Assembly (NCBI GenBank): GCA_963575745.1
Contig: CAUYUJ010018884.1
Coordinates: forward strand, 87,674 to 151,673
Direction: 5' to 3'
DNA length: 64,000 bases
Source: Prorocentrum cordatum
Taxonomy: Eukaryota; Sar; Dinophyceae; Prorocentrales; Prorocentraceae
The notes beneath the pieces were generated by a model that worked only from the letters and a program-made list of their open reading frames with translations, searched no databases and was not told the DNA's origin. The position numbers were made by a program, and so were the translations under genes. Of this stretch, positions 31,465-41,829 are shown in pieces (positions within the stretch are counted from its first letter, which is position 1; each line of letters starts with the position of its first letter).

Positions 31465-31834
31465 GACGAGGGAGGGGAGGAGGAGGAGGAGGAGGAGAGG
31501 AGGAGGAGGAGGAGGAGGATGAGAATGAGGAGGAGGTAAGAGGAGGAGGAGGAGGAGGAGGTAGGAGAAGAGGGAGGGCGGAGGAGGAAAACACCCTTCT
31601 TGCTCAACCACGTTATCTGTATAAATCGTATGATTTTGTATGTTTGCTTTACCCTCAAATCGTAGACCCTTCAACCGTGTCAGGTTCGGCAAGCACAATG
31701 GAGCGCAGGTTCTCCCCCCTCCAAAGAGGGTGTAGCCTGTATTAGGCAAGTTATCTCTTCAAGAGGAGGGGGAGGAGGGGGAGGAGGGGGAGGAGGAGGA
31801 GGAGGAGGAGGAAGAGGAGGAGGAGGAGGAGGAG
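31465..31834 (+). repeat. Two (GGA)n tracts around a unique island
   Basis: GGA arrays at 31469-31590 and 31765-31834 flank an AT-richer segment (31591-31764) without a gene. The second array abuts MITE family A copy 3. Confidence 0.8.
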
Positions 31835-31844
31835 TCCTCAGGGG

Positions 31845-32021
31845 GATTGGGAAAGGGGGGGGGGGTACGAAATTTGCTGCATGCAGCTGGTTTCGGCCTC
31901 ACCGAGGGGCCCATCCCTCGATACATAGCCGCCTCCGGCGCCCGGAGGCGCTGGGAAAATCAGCTACGTGAGCTGATTCTCACCCCCCCCCTTCGTTATC
32001 CCCCCCTTTCGCCCGACCCGA
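31845..32021. mobile_element. MITE family A, copy 3 (left end truncated, inverted)
   Basis: Contains the family landmarks in reverse order relative to 9647-9840: GGGGGATTGGGAAAGG, CTGCATGCAGCTGG, then AAAATCAGCTACGTGAGCTG and the terminal CCCTTTCGCCCGACCCGA at 32021. The outermost terminal repeat on the left is missing where it meets the GGA array. Confidence 0.75.
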
Positions 32022-32089
32022 AAGGCCTTGTTGGGGTCGCCCACGGTGCCGGGGGACACCTGGGACCAAGACCCCGGTATTCAAACAAA

Positions 32090-32400
32090 AGGGAATTCGC
32101 CATACGTATTGTACAGCATACGTTGTGCAATCTATGTGGTGTGACCGATGTGGTGTAATGTATGTATGCAGAGCAGTATACTGGGCAACATATGCTGCGC
32201 AGTCGATGCTATTCAACTTATGTGGTGCGATCTATGTAGTGCAGATTTATGTTGTGCACTCTGTGTTGTTGTGTTGTGTTATGTGTGTATATATACATAT
32301 GTGTTTACGCGGGGTCACAGATGTTGTTCAATATATGCTAGCGATATATGCTGCGCAATCTATGTGGTGCAATCTACGTGGTGCAACTAATCTTGACCGT
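32090..32400 (+). repeat. ~15-bp degenerate repeat (TATGTGGTGCAATC-type)
   Basis: CAATCTATGTGGTG, CGATCTATGTAGTG, CAATCTATGTGGTG and CAATCTACGTGGTG recur with a ~15-bp period. In translation a 5-residue pattern results. Related to 19315-19480. Confidence 0.65.
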
Positions 32401-32515
32401 CTTGAAGCTGTCCTCTCCACTGCTCGTGCAAACATCCCACCCTCCCACCCGCAACTTGGTCGCAAGACCTCTTCAGACAAGACCGTGACGGTAGGTACCA
32501 CATGGCACTTGGCCA

Positions 32516-33137
32516 CGACACCGATGCCGACGACGACAGCGACATCGACGACGACGGCGCCGCCGACAGCGACTGCGACGACACCGACGACGTCTCCAAT
32601 GTTTTCGACGGCGACAACGACGACGACGACACCGACGACGACGACAACGACGCCGACGACGACGACGAAGACGACGACGACGTCGCCAACGGAGACGACG
32701 ACGAGGGAGGAGAAAAAACGACGACGGCGACAACGACGACAACGACGATGGAGGAGGGAAGACGGCGACGACGCCAACGACGAAGAAGGAGGAAGGACGG
32801 CGACGCCGACGACGACAACGACGAGGGAGGAGGGAAGACGACGACGATGACAACGACGAGGGAGGAGGGAAGACGACGACGATGACAACGACGTCGAAGA
32901 CGACGCGACGGCGACGAAATAGGAGGGACGACGACGAGACGCCGACGACGGACGACGACGACGAGGGAGGAGGATACGACGAGGGAGGAGTGAAGACCAC
33001 GACGACGACGACGACGGCGACGAAATAGGAGGGACAACGACGAGACGCCGACGAAGACAACGAGGGAGGAAGGACGACCACGGCGACAACGACGACGGAA
33101 ACGACGACGACGCCAAAGACGACGAGGAAAGACAGAA

Positions 33138-33169
<32 letters not shown>

Positions 33170-33206
33170 GGGAGGAGGGAGGACGACGACGACGACGACG
33201 ACGCAA
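32516..33206 (+). repeat. (GAC/ACG)n-rich tract with GAGGGAGGA interruptions
   Basis: Nearly 700 bases built from GAC/ACG triplets. A ~36-bp higher-order unit (ACGAGGGAGGAGGGAAGACG plus GACGATGACA) is visible at 32818 and 32854. All three frames stay open in places, giving Asp-, Thr- or Arg-rich products that are not genes. Confidence 0.85.
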
Positions 33207-33235
33207 GAGCGCGCGCGCACAATTTTGTTGAAAAC

Positions 33236-33690
33236 CCGTCTTGCGAAACCTTGTGTTTTTGTAGGTTTTTTGGACGCGCGATTTCGACATTCTTCCGAAA
33301 CCGAAGTTTTTTGAAGGATTTCGGCATACGCCCGCGACGACGCGCGCGTCTGCACTTCGTCCCATTTTGTTGCAGGGGATTTTCGCGACGGCACACGCGC
33401 AAGAGCGTTCGACAGATTTCGACATGCGCGCGCGCGAAGCCCGTTTGGTAGCATTTTGTGGAAATATTGGAAAACCTATGGTTTTCTTAAGATTTCGCAA
33501 GAGCTCGCGCGTAAGTTGTTCTTTGAATCAGTGTTGCGAAACCATGTGTTTTTGTATGTTTTTTGGAATTTCAATTTTGAAATCTCTCCAGAACCGAAGG
33601 TTTTTGAAGGATTTCGGCATGCGCGCGCCACGACGCGCGCGTGCGCACTTCGTCCCATTTTTTGCAAGGGATTCGTGAAAAAAGTGTTAT
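33236..33690 (+). repeat. ~293-bp direct duplication, diverged
   Basis: TTGCGAAACCTTGTGTTTTTG at ~33241 recurs as TTGCGAAACCATGTGTTTTTG at ~33534. In both copies this is followed by a GTTTTTTGGA block, an AACCGAAGNTTTTTGAAGG block and CGACGCGCGCGT. CG-rich words alternate with T-runs. No gene is supported. Confidence 0.75.
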
Positions 33691-33894
33691 GTTGGAACAA
33701 CAAATGTCACCGCATAGTGTTTTTTTTTACAAGGGAACCGCAGGGGGGGAACCCGGCCTGGCTGGGATTATATGAATTCATATTTAGGATGGACATGTGG
33801 TCAGAATCATATGTAATTTACAGCACGCGCGGGGTAACCGATAAGTCCGGGGGGGGGGTAGAATTTATTAGTCTTTTAGAAAGGAGAATCTGTG

Positions 33895-33965
33895 CCGTGC
33901 AGCGCAAAGCAATACAAAGCAAGGCAAATCAACGGAAAGCTTTGCCAAGCAATGCAAAGTAAGGC
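33895..33965 (+). repeat. GCAAAGCAA minisatellite
   Basis: AAGCAATACAAAGCAAGGCAA and similar 9-10-bp words repeat about seven times. Confidence 0.65.
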
Positions 33966-34857
33966 GCCATGTTTTAATTCATTGTTTCGCCTGTCGGCGC
34001 GGGCCCCCGCCCCCCAGCCCTCCCCCGCTGCCGATGTTGGCCACTGGTGAGGACCCCTTCTCCCCCAGTTCGCTTGCGCGGCTGGCGATAAAGCAGATCG
34101 ACCACGCGCCTGCCCAGAGCCAGACACCCCCCCCTCCCCCGCCCTCCGGCCAAATGTCGACACTCCGTATTCGGGAGCCTTGAGAAGGGGGTCAACGCAA
34201 ACGGGGGTCAGCCAGGGCACCAGATCCTGCAGGATCCTGCGAAGACCCCCTCTGGCTGACCTGGGTTAGCGAGCCGCTCGTGGCTGCGAGGCGGCCGCGC
34301 CTATTGGCTGACCCGGATTTGCGAAGACCTGCGTTGCAGTTTTTTTGTATTGTAGTTTTTTGGTTTCCTGCTGACCCGGTTCTGGATCGACCCGGGCCAG
34401 AAGATCCCCGATGTATGAAAGTAGTGCCTGCCAATGCCAAGTGATGCTGCGCGACGGGCCGGCGACGGCGACGACGAGCGCGGGGACCGACCGGCGGGCC
34501 CCCGACGACGGGCGGCGGCGGGGCGGCCGCAGCGACCGCCCAGCCGCCGGAGCGGCACGACGGTACGCTGGCGACGGGGCGGCGACGAGGCGCCGACGGG
34601 GCGCCGGCGGCGGCTGCACCCGCCGCCAGAGCGGCACGCCGGCGGAGACGGCGGGCGGCGGCGGGGCGGCGACGGCGACGATCGGGGGCGGCAGAGAGGG
34701 GCATGACGATGATGGCTAGGGTTAAATTTTGCCCGAGGTCCGCCACGCTCTGTAGGGGCGCAGCGTGGCCGAAAAAGTGCGCCAGAAGTACTGAACGGCA
34801 CACGTTTGATAGCAACGTTCGGATACTCGAAAAAACATTGAAAACACACTGAAAACG
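33966..34857. other. No supportable gene; GC-rich GACG/GGCG stretch
   Basis: 34440-34720 is dominated by CGGCGACGGGG words. At 34205-34262 GGGGTCAGCCAGGG and CTGGCTGACC form a short inverted pair around ATCCTGCAGGAT. Confidence 0.4.
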
Positions 34858-35063
34858 GGGGCGGCAGAGAGGGGGATGACTATGACCGGGGGGGGGGGGG
34901 GGAGGAAATCATGGCGGTGGCCATGATGCTCTCCCAGGTTTCATGGCGCCTCGTCTTCTTTCATTGCGGTCCTGGCCCCCCCGCTGGGCCGCGCGCATGC
35001 CTCTGGTCATGGTTGGCACCGCCCCCCCTCTTGGACACCCCCGTCTTGTTGGCCGCTCCCGAG
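34858..35063 (+). repeat. Dispersed ~200-bp repeat D, copy 1 (copy 2 at 45722-45913)
   Basis: Shares with 45722-45913 the ordered blocks GGGGCGGCAGAGAGG, TTTCATGGCGCCTCGTCTTC, CCCCCGCTGGGCCGCGC, then GGTCATG and CCCCTCTTGGACACCCCC with GGCCGCTCCC. Differences are mainly substitutions and G-run length. No ORF. Confidence 0.7.
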
Positions 35064-35254
35064 ACTGCATGGCCGCCAGAGCCGCACACCTTACGCAATT
35101 CCTCAGAACAGAAGTAAGAACCCCTAAGAGCAAGCAGATTTAGGGAATCCAGATCTACATACACGATAAAACACACAATGGAATGGAACCATCTGTGGCG
35201 GGTGCTTGCCCGCACACTTGTGTCTAATCATTTATTATGCTTTGGAAGCGTACG

Positions 35255-35375
35255 AGTACCCAAGTACCTGGCACCCGAATTGGCACCCTATTTAAGGGGG
35301 ACGAGTCACCGAGCGGGTGTTTGCAGGGTATTCGCCCAAGTACCTGGCACCTCAATCGGTACCCTTATTTAATCG
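35255..35375 (+). repeat. ~78-bp direct repeat (CAAGTACCTGGCACC)
   Basis: CCCAAGTACCTGGCACCCGAA then CACCCTATTTAA (35259-35295) recurs as CCCAAGTACCTGGCACCTCAA then TACCCTTATTTAA (35335-35372). A third fragment GGGCACCTATTTAGGGG abuts the palindromic element at 35784. Confidence 0.6.
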
Positions 35376-35394
35376 CTTCGCTCATTCCGCTGGC

Positions 35395-35530
35395 CCTGGA
35401 GCGCTATTTGGAGCCTCTCGGGGCCGTCTTGGAGGCCTCTTGGGGGCTTCTTGGGAGCGTCTTGGGGCTCCTTGGCGGCGTCTTGAGCTCCTCTGGGGCC
35501 TCTTAGGGGGCTCTTTGGGGCCCCCTCGGT
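35395..35530 (+). repeat. 21-bp degenerate minisatellite (CTTGGGGGCCTC-type)
   Basis: Seven-residue periodicity in translation (LEPLGAV, LEASWGL, LGSVLGL, LGGVLSS) shows a 21-bp period for about five units. Similar arrays are at 45150-45270, 49395-49500, 49800-50000, 50960-51310 and 52110-52240. Confidence 0.55.
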
Positions 35531-35794
35531 ACCTTTCTTTGCAGGGAAGGGTCGCTGAGCGGTTGCTCGCTGGGCACTTCCCAGGCGTTCGCTAGACGCT
35601 TGGAGCTGTCGGCTCTGCTGACAAGAGCCCGGCCGTGCGCGGCCGCCCCGCCTGCCGCCGCGCGCCCACCGAGAAGAAGACGGGGTTCGCGTCGCACCCG
35701 CGCGCCGGCCAGAATGCAAACAACATAGACCAACGGGCGGGTAGGTCAGTGCACGGTCAGGCTCACCCTGTCTCCCGAAAAGTGGGCACCTATT

Positions 35795-35992
35795 TAGGGG
35801 AACGAAAAGTGACATAAACATAAAACTCGGAGGTCCGCGCGGATTTCTCGGATCGGCGCTGGGGCCCCCCGGCGGCGCCTCCGGCGCCGCCCCTGGCGCG
35901 CTCCGCGCGCCAGGGAGGGGGATCCAGCGCCGATCCGAGAAATCCGCGCGGACCTCCGAGTTTTTATGTCTATGTCACTTTTTGTTTCCCTA
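35795..35992. mobile_element. Palindromic element family C, copy 2 (198 bp, best preserved)
   Basis: The two halves are inverted copies from TAGGGGAACGAAAAGTGACA at 35795 inward through GAGGTCCGCGCGGATTTCTC to a GC-rich centre around GGCGCC. The right arm ends GTTTCCCTA at 35992. The arms of about 70 bp differ at only a few positions. The outer 30 bp are AT-rich and the inner part is very GC-rich. No coding capacity; the whole unit can fold into one hairpin. Confidence 0.85.
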
Positions 35993-36221
35993 CTGTTGCA
36001 ACACGTGCCATCCATGTGCTGGTGCTGGATGGATGCCGCCTCCGCGCTCATCAGGACGGACGTCGGCCGTGCGCCACGTCCACCTCCGCCTTGCCACAGC
36101 ACCTCGCCGATGCAAGCAGCCAGCAGGCCGAGTCGTGCTGCATGGGCCCGCGGCTCTTGCACTTGGGGGGAACACGGGTGCCCGTGGCACATCCAAGTCT
36201 CCTCCCTCATCACTCCGTCTC

Positions 36222-36350
36222 CTCCTCCTCCTCCTCCTCCTCCTCCTCCTCCTCCGCCTCCTCCTCCTCTTCGTCCTCCTCCTGCTTCTCCTCCTCCTCC
36301 TCCTCCTCCTCCTCCTCCTCCTCCTCCTCCTCCTCCCCCTCCTCCTCCTA
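36222..36350 (-). repeat. (TCC)n tract
   Basis: CTCCTCC array with CTTC and GCCTCC interruptions on the plus strand. Confidence 0.9.
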
Positions 36351-36492
36351 GCCGCCGCGAGGGGCTCAGGAAGTGCGCTCGGCCGCGACCAGCGCACTCA
36401 CTTCCCCTGACGGCGCGCCCCTTTCTCGCAGAGGCCAGGTGGGGGAGGGGCGGAGCGGATCATCACACCTAGTACACTCGGGCGGCCAATGC

Positions 36493-37560
36493 CATGCGTA
36501 TCATCTCTTACAATCCTCTCTCTGCCAGTTCGGTCGAGCGTTTCTCGGACATCAGCACGGAACTACGGACGTGGGATGTCGTACGTGTGTGGCACGGGTG
36601 AGATGACGAACGCAGAGACATCTAGGTGCGTGACGCTCCCTAGCCATTGGTGTATCCGAATGGGTGCGCGCAAAGGACGGTTTGTCACGAAAGCCTGCGG
36701 CATTGCAATCCTGGTGCACAAAAAAATACCCGACCCACTGCTTGAGAGAAATCTACCAAAACCCTGGGATTTCTGCAGGGACGAGTAGGAGGAATTAAAC
36801 TTGCGCTGTCCTCCTGCGAAGTGGCTCTCTTCTCGACGTACTACGCACCTACGCATGTCAAGAACTATGGGGAGGTGGGATGGCGTATTAGTGAGTGGTT
36901 GGAGGGAACGACGGATAGGCTAGGAGCACGTACGCTGACGGTCATTGGGGGGATATCAATACCGACTTTGGGCTTCACCGTGCCAGCGACGGGACTGTCC
37001 CAAAAACGGTTTCGAGTTGCCTGGGGCCCCACGCGTCAGTTTGAGAATGACAACGGACGGCACTTTCGTCAGTTATGCCAAACCAGCGATTTCATAGTGG
37101 CTACCACAACCCACGACCCTGGCCCTACCTTCTTTGGCCCCAAGGGGGGAACAAGCTGAATCGACCACTTCGCTATCCCGCAGGGCGCAGCTCACCTGGT
37201 CCAGAAATGCATAGCACTCCACACGTCTGGGAAGCGGCTGCAGCTTATCCAAGCTAGAGGCTCGCGGGGCCATGTGCCAATTGGGTTGGTCATCGATGAG
37301 CGGATCAGACATGCCCCGACCAGTCGACTGAAGCCAGAGGACCGACTCGACAGGGACCAGCTCATGTCTTGTTTGGGGAGAGGATATAAAAGGCAGGAGG
37401 TGCTGGATAGGATCGAGGAGGGGGTGAGCAAGATAGAGGAGGAGGAGTGGAGGGAGCTGCTAGACGGACCGACCCCAGATCGAGCGTGGCAACGGTACAG
37501 GGAGGCAGTCAGGACTGCAGCACAACGGATCTTCGGTGCCCAACGCCAGAGGGAGGATGT
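36493..37560 (+). pseudogene. LINE endonuclease (EEP/APE type), frameshifted
   Basis: The expected blocks occur in order but in different frames. The N-terminal start is MRIISYNPLSASSVERF (36495), then GIAILVHKKIP (~36700) and LFSTYYAPTHVKNYG (~36825). The catalytic block VIGGDINTDFGLHRASDG (~36940-36990) holds the G-D-x-N motif. It is followed by TTTHDPGPTFFGP (~37100) and IDHFAIPQG (~37160), the terminal D-H pair. Frame breaks fall near 36560, 36800, 36955 and 37155. The product would nick target DNA for LINE insertion if intact; it is not. Basic, helical sequence continues to 37560 toward the reverse transcriptase. Confidence 0.8.
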
Positions 37561-37785
37561 GTGTTACCGTGATGCAGACACAACGGATGGAACTGTTGGC
37601 ACAGAGACGCACTATCAGACAGCGCTTGGGCCCCTGGATCTCCGACGAGCAGCTCGAGCACGTGAAAGCGCAGCTAAAAGATGTCACAAGCGTGCTGCAG
37701 CAGATCAGAGAGAGCTATGAGACCCAGCGAAAAGCCCGACTAGTCGAGGATTTGGGGCGCGTCAGAGCGGGGGGATTTCGCCGAG

Positions 37786-40230
37786 ATGCGCCGACTTAGG
37801 ATCCAGTACCAGGCGAACGGTCGCGGGCCCAAGCGCAGATTCTTCTCTGCCCCTCGCGCGCACTGGTCTGCCGAGCAGTGGGCGAACGAGCTGGCGAAGA
37901 GCCCGCGCGAAGGCCTCGGCGCGCAGGTCATAGAATTGGACCAGCAGCTGCTAGAGAGGGAAGCACACTACTCCAAACAGTTGCCACTCCCAGTAGACAG
38001 TGACCTCCGTTGCCGAGCTGCTGAGGGCCATGCTGCTATGCTACGCTATTGCAAAGAAAAAAACAGAGAAGGGCATGGCCTGCATGGGGCCTCCCCGTGG
38101 AAGTCGCGCCCCTCTTACTAGACCCTCGAATCAACCTAGGTGATCCGACAGTGTCAGGCGCAGGCGCGAGCGACGAGGGAGGAGGAGGATGCGCAGCGTA
38201 CTATCGAGCAACGGTTGCAGAAGGGGAGGGCACGACTGGAGCGGTTGGGATGGACAGGAGGAGGCTTGGGGAGGAGAGGAGGTGCACCGACGGAGTCCGC
38301 CAACTTAGTCAATGACTACACAGCGGGGAGGGGGCCCAGAGCTGGACTTGGAGTTATACAGTGGGGACAAGGCAACCACGCGGCGGCGAGGAGACTCATG
38401 GGTGTGCTGATTATGTGTCGAAGCACCCGGACCACCCCCCTTGCGTGGCATAGGTCCAAGGCGTTCGGAGCAGATGAGAACAACGGACGACAGGGGGTAT
38501 TAGGAAAGCGCATCATGCACGCGCACTGCAGTGTAGGCGCGTCGTGGCGCGCGGGCAGACACAGACGTGGCACGCCATTTCAGCATGCAGCGTGGGCGCA
38601 GGGTGGGCTACCGCACCTGTGTCGGGAGAACGTTCTTGCCGCGCTGATGGCGACGAAATGGAAGACTGAGCAACTCGGATACAGCTCTGTGTACACCAAC
38701 TATGATTGCTCTAACGCGTTTGCCTCTACGGCCAAGCGCCCCCTGCATGCAGTTGCCTTCGAACAAGCTGATGAATGGGACCGAGTGCACTCTATGGGGG
38801 CCATCGACATGACAGCTATGACGATAGAAACACCCACGGAAGCCGTCACAATGGAAACCCTCTCGGGAGCCCAGATGGGCTTCACGTTGGCACCGAGGCA
38901 ATTCAATGACAGCTACAGCCTATACGCGCAACAATGGAACGACGGCGTGCGAAGCGATCTTATGCAAAAGCTACACGACACCCAGCACCCCATTACTCGC
39001 CAAGTGCACGACCTCAGCCTCAACACATTCATGGACGATATTACAGAGACTCACATCCTCCCAGCTGGAGCGTCAGCGACCCACGTCACTGCCCACCTGA
39101 ACCAGGCCACGCAAGAGCTCGAGTCAACACTTGTCAAGGGCAGCTGGAAGCTCAACCCCACCAAAACCAACCACCTCCTCTGCCTCCGAGGCCAGGGGGG
39201 CTACAGCTGCACCCGCAAGTTGCGCCGTTCAAAGGAGCTGAAGGGCATTTCCCTGAGGGAAATGAGGGCCCTGGGGCCGTTTATCCCGTCAGGTCAAGGC
39301 GTCGCGGGGGAGATCAGGAAACGGTGCGACGCGATCCGCCTAGCCTGGAGGCAAGGCGGCACTTTCTGGAGCTCCAAGAACAGCTTCGCAGTCAAGCAAA
39401 TGATGTTCATTGCGTTGGTGTTCGGAGCTGGCCTCAGCGGATTAACGGCGATGATACTCAGCCCACGTCGCACTGCTATTCTAGACGCGGTGATCGGCAA
39501 ATACTTGCGCACGCTCGCTCGGGGCAAGATGTCGCGGGCACGAGCGGACGGCGCAGCGCGATGTTACAGCACAGCCCGCGCGGCCAGGGAATGGGGGCTC
39601 GAGAGGACAGAAGACGCTCTACGGGCACGGGGACTGGAATGGTATCAACAGTGGGCGAAGTACCCAGAAGCTCACGGCCACCTGATTGCAGCTATATGTG
39701 GCCTCAGTGTGATGGAGCGGTTGAAGGGTGTTATACGATCGTTGCCAGGGGGCTGGGTGGGGACTTACTCTACACCTATGGCGCAACAGTATCGGCACGG
39801 CCTAGATCTGCCAGCAGAGATGGACGAAAACACGCAAGCATGGTACGAGCACCGCACGTCAGATCTGGCCATACTTACACCAGGGGCCGAGGAGTGGCGG
39901 CAGTGGCTATGTGTCGACACGAGCATATTGCGCAGTACAGCGCAGAGGGGAGGGGGCAGAGAAGAGGGAGAGGACGAGACGGTGGAGGAGCAGGAGGAGG
40001 CCTTTGCGCGCCCCTTTTGGCGCGACCACCCGCGTGTCGACGACGGAGGAAGGGAGACAGTATGCGGGGGGGAGGTTATAGGACAGCACAGGCACTACAG
40101 GCACACAAGAGAGGAGTGCACAACCTTCGCACGCTGCTCACAGTGCCTGTTACCACTAATCAGTGCCCCCGGTGTCTCAGTGTATTCCTCAATCGCAAGA
40201 CGGCGATATATCATTGTCACAGGGCTGTAG
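37786..40230 (+). pseudogene. LINE reverse transcriptase with C-terminal zinc finger
   Basis: After a helical linker (ANELAKSPREGLGAQVIELD near 37885-37945) two TAG codons and a short out-of-frame stretch (~38050-38180) interrupt. A 696-codon open frame then runs from 38140 to 40230. Motif A is TNYDCSNAFAST (Asp at 38704). The next block is SGAQMGFTLAPRQFND (~38865-38910), and the catalytic motif is FMDD at 39028-39039. The thumb-like region contains KLNPTKTNHLL. Frame changes near 40060 give HKRGVHNLRTL, then QCPRCLSVFLNRKTAIYHCH, a C2H2-type finger usual at LINE C-termini. The palm is intact, but the interruptions make activity unlikely unless some are sequencing errors at homopolymers. Confidence 0.85.
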
Positions 40231-40569
40231 AACCGCACGGCACGTGCTATGTCGACCGCAGCAAATTGGCCCACGAACTATTGGAACCAGCCTCATTGGA
40301 GTGCGGCCTCTGTGGATACGGGGCCCAAGATTTATTCTCTTTTCAGTGCCGCGTTCGATCGCATCACGAAGGCCCCCACTCGGTCACAGAGCGTACTTGC
40401 CATGGCGGCGATGGCGCCGAGAGCGGACTGACAGCTGGCTGGCAAGCGAGGCGCAAGCAGCGACCTGGCAGGAGAACGACGCTCGTCGCCGGCAGCTTCG
40501 GCAGCAGCAAGCGGCGGTGGAGGGGGGCAACGGCCACAACGAGGACGCGGCGGCGACCACGACAACTAC

Positions 40570-41205
40570 GACGACCGCCTGAACGTGACGATGAAGCTCG
40601 CCCTGCGAAGCGCGCAAGACTTGAGGGAGGCGATGCACGTGCTGTCCGACTTCTGGCTCATCCCAGCGCAGGCCAGGGCCTTCCAAGCGGGCCTGCAGGC
40701 AGCCAAGAAGTACGCCACGGAGGTCCGCTCCCGAGGGAAGAAGCATGGCTTGGGACCCCCGCGCGTGCACGTGGCCATCGAGGTGATGCGCGAGCTGCAC
40801 GAGACCATGGACGGGGCCAACGGCAGCATCATGGAGAAGGAGAGCAAACGCATCCTGCTAGAGTTCATCAACTCGACGGCGAACGCCAATGGCCAGGCCA
40901 TGATCGAGGATATCTCCAGGAGCTTCAAGGTCATCGAGACCTACAAGAGGGAGGACGAGGACGAGGGGGACAGGCATGGCAAGCTCCAGTACAGTCTGAA
41001 CCCGACTCCAGTGCTGGGCGCCATCCCACAGGGGAAGGAGATCGGGGAGACCGAGCTCGCATGGGTGAGGAACTTCTCAGTGTTCAAGCTCAAGGAGGCG
41101 ATGACGGCCAGCCTGCTGGGCCTCAACGCGACCAAGGGGAAGGCCTCTGCCCCCAAGAGCGCCCTGGAGAGAGCAGTCGAATCGTCCTTGCGCCGCAGGC
41201 AGTAA
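40570..41205 (+). CDS. LINE C-terminal frame, conserved helical domain of unknown function
   Basis: An open frame beginning around 40570-40588 (MTMKLALRSAQDLREAMHVL) ends at TAA 41203-41205, about 206 residues. It contains LSDFWLIPAQARAFQAGL, GPPRVHVAIEVMRELH and ELAWVRNFSVFKLKEAM. It lies 340 bp beyond the finger of the LINE, after a Gly/Gln/Thr-rich linker, in the same orientation. A GPP-x-VHV helix region after the finger is a feature I associate with dinoflagellate LINE proteins, but its role is unknown. It probably was the end of the same polyprotein, now separated by frame changes. Confidence 0.6.
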   Translation, partial: DDRLNVTMKLALRSAQDLREAMHVLSDFWLIPAQARAFQAGLQAAKKYATEVRSRGKKHGLGPPRVHVAIEVMRELHETMDGANGSIMEKESKRILLEFINSTANANGQAMIEDISRSFKVIETYKREDEDEGDRHGKLQYSLNPTPVLGAIPQGKEIGETELAWVRNFSVFKLKEAMTASLLGLNATKGKASAPKSALERAVESSLRRRQ

Positions 41206-41448
41206 CGACGGCGCCAGCATTCCGACACAACCTGCCGACACTAGGCGATGTTGTTGGGCGGCCAGGTCGAGAGGAGCCCACGACGGTGGATGGTAGGGGG
41301 GGGGGGGGGGGCGCGCGGCCCCCTACCTTCCTCCCATCAGCCTTGGCCGAAGGGCTGGGCTGGGCCGACGGCACCAGCATCCCGACACAACCTGCCGACA
41401 CAAGGCGATGTTGCTGGGCGGCCAGGTCGAGAGGCGCCCACGACGGTA
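41206..41448 (+). repeat. 160-bp-spaced duplicate (83 bp) downstream of the LINE
   Basis: CGACGGCGCCAGCAT through GCCCACGACGGT (41206-41288) recurs almost unchanged at 41366-41448. Between them CATCAGCCTTGGCCGAAGGG appears; it is repeated at 42227-42250. These look like LINE 3-prime tail repeats. Confidence 0.75.
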
Positions 41449-41517
41449 GCCAGCGGTACGTTGTTGTGTTTGCCTCCTCTCTCGTCGTCCTTTGCACGCT
41501 GGCCACCAGAGAGTGAG

Positions 41518-41796
41518 ATGGAAAAGCTTGCTCATGCGATCAGTCTCGACCCGAAGAAATTCCAGAAACTCAGGGAACAGCGAAAAATCAGTAGCAAATC
41601 CGAAGAGATGTACGCCCTTACAGTGCAGTATCGCGAACGACGCAAGTACATTGTGGACCTCAGCCAGGGACTCGTACAAGGACCTCCTAGGACCCCAGGC
41701 CAAAGTTCAGGAGGACAAGGTACCAACCTACAGGCACCAGTACGAGGACCACAAGAGCACCCGACGGGGCCCAGGCAGCATAGCAGTGACATGTGA
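41518..41796 (+). CDS. Short hypothetical frame, about 90 residues
   Basis: MEKLAHAISLDPKKFQKLRE continues through SSKSEEMYALTVQYRERRK and ends at TGA 41794-41796. The first ~50 residues are highly charged and helix-like. The continuation in a neighbouring frame (RDSYKDLLGPQAKVQED) looks better than the in-frame one, so a frameshift near 41665 is likely. No family recognised; it may be a fragment of another retroelement. Confidence 0.3.
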   Translation: MEKLAHAISLDPKKFQKLREQRKISSKSEEMYALTVQYRERRKYIVDLSQGLVQGPPRTPGQSSGGQGTNLQAPVRGPQEHPTGPRQHSSDM

Positions 41797-41829
41797 CGCC
41801 CGACTCCTGCACAACAGTGTGATGACATT

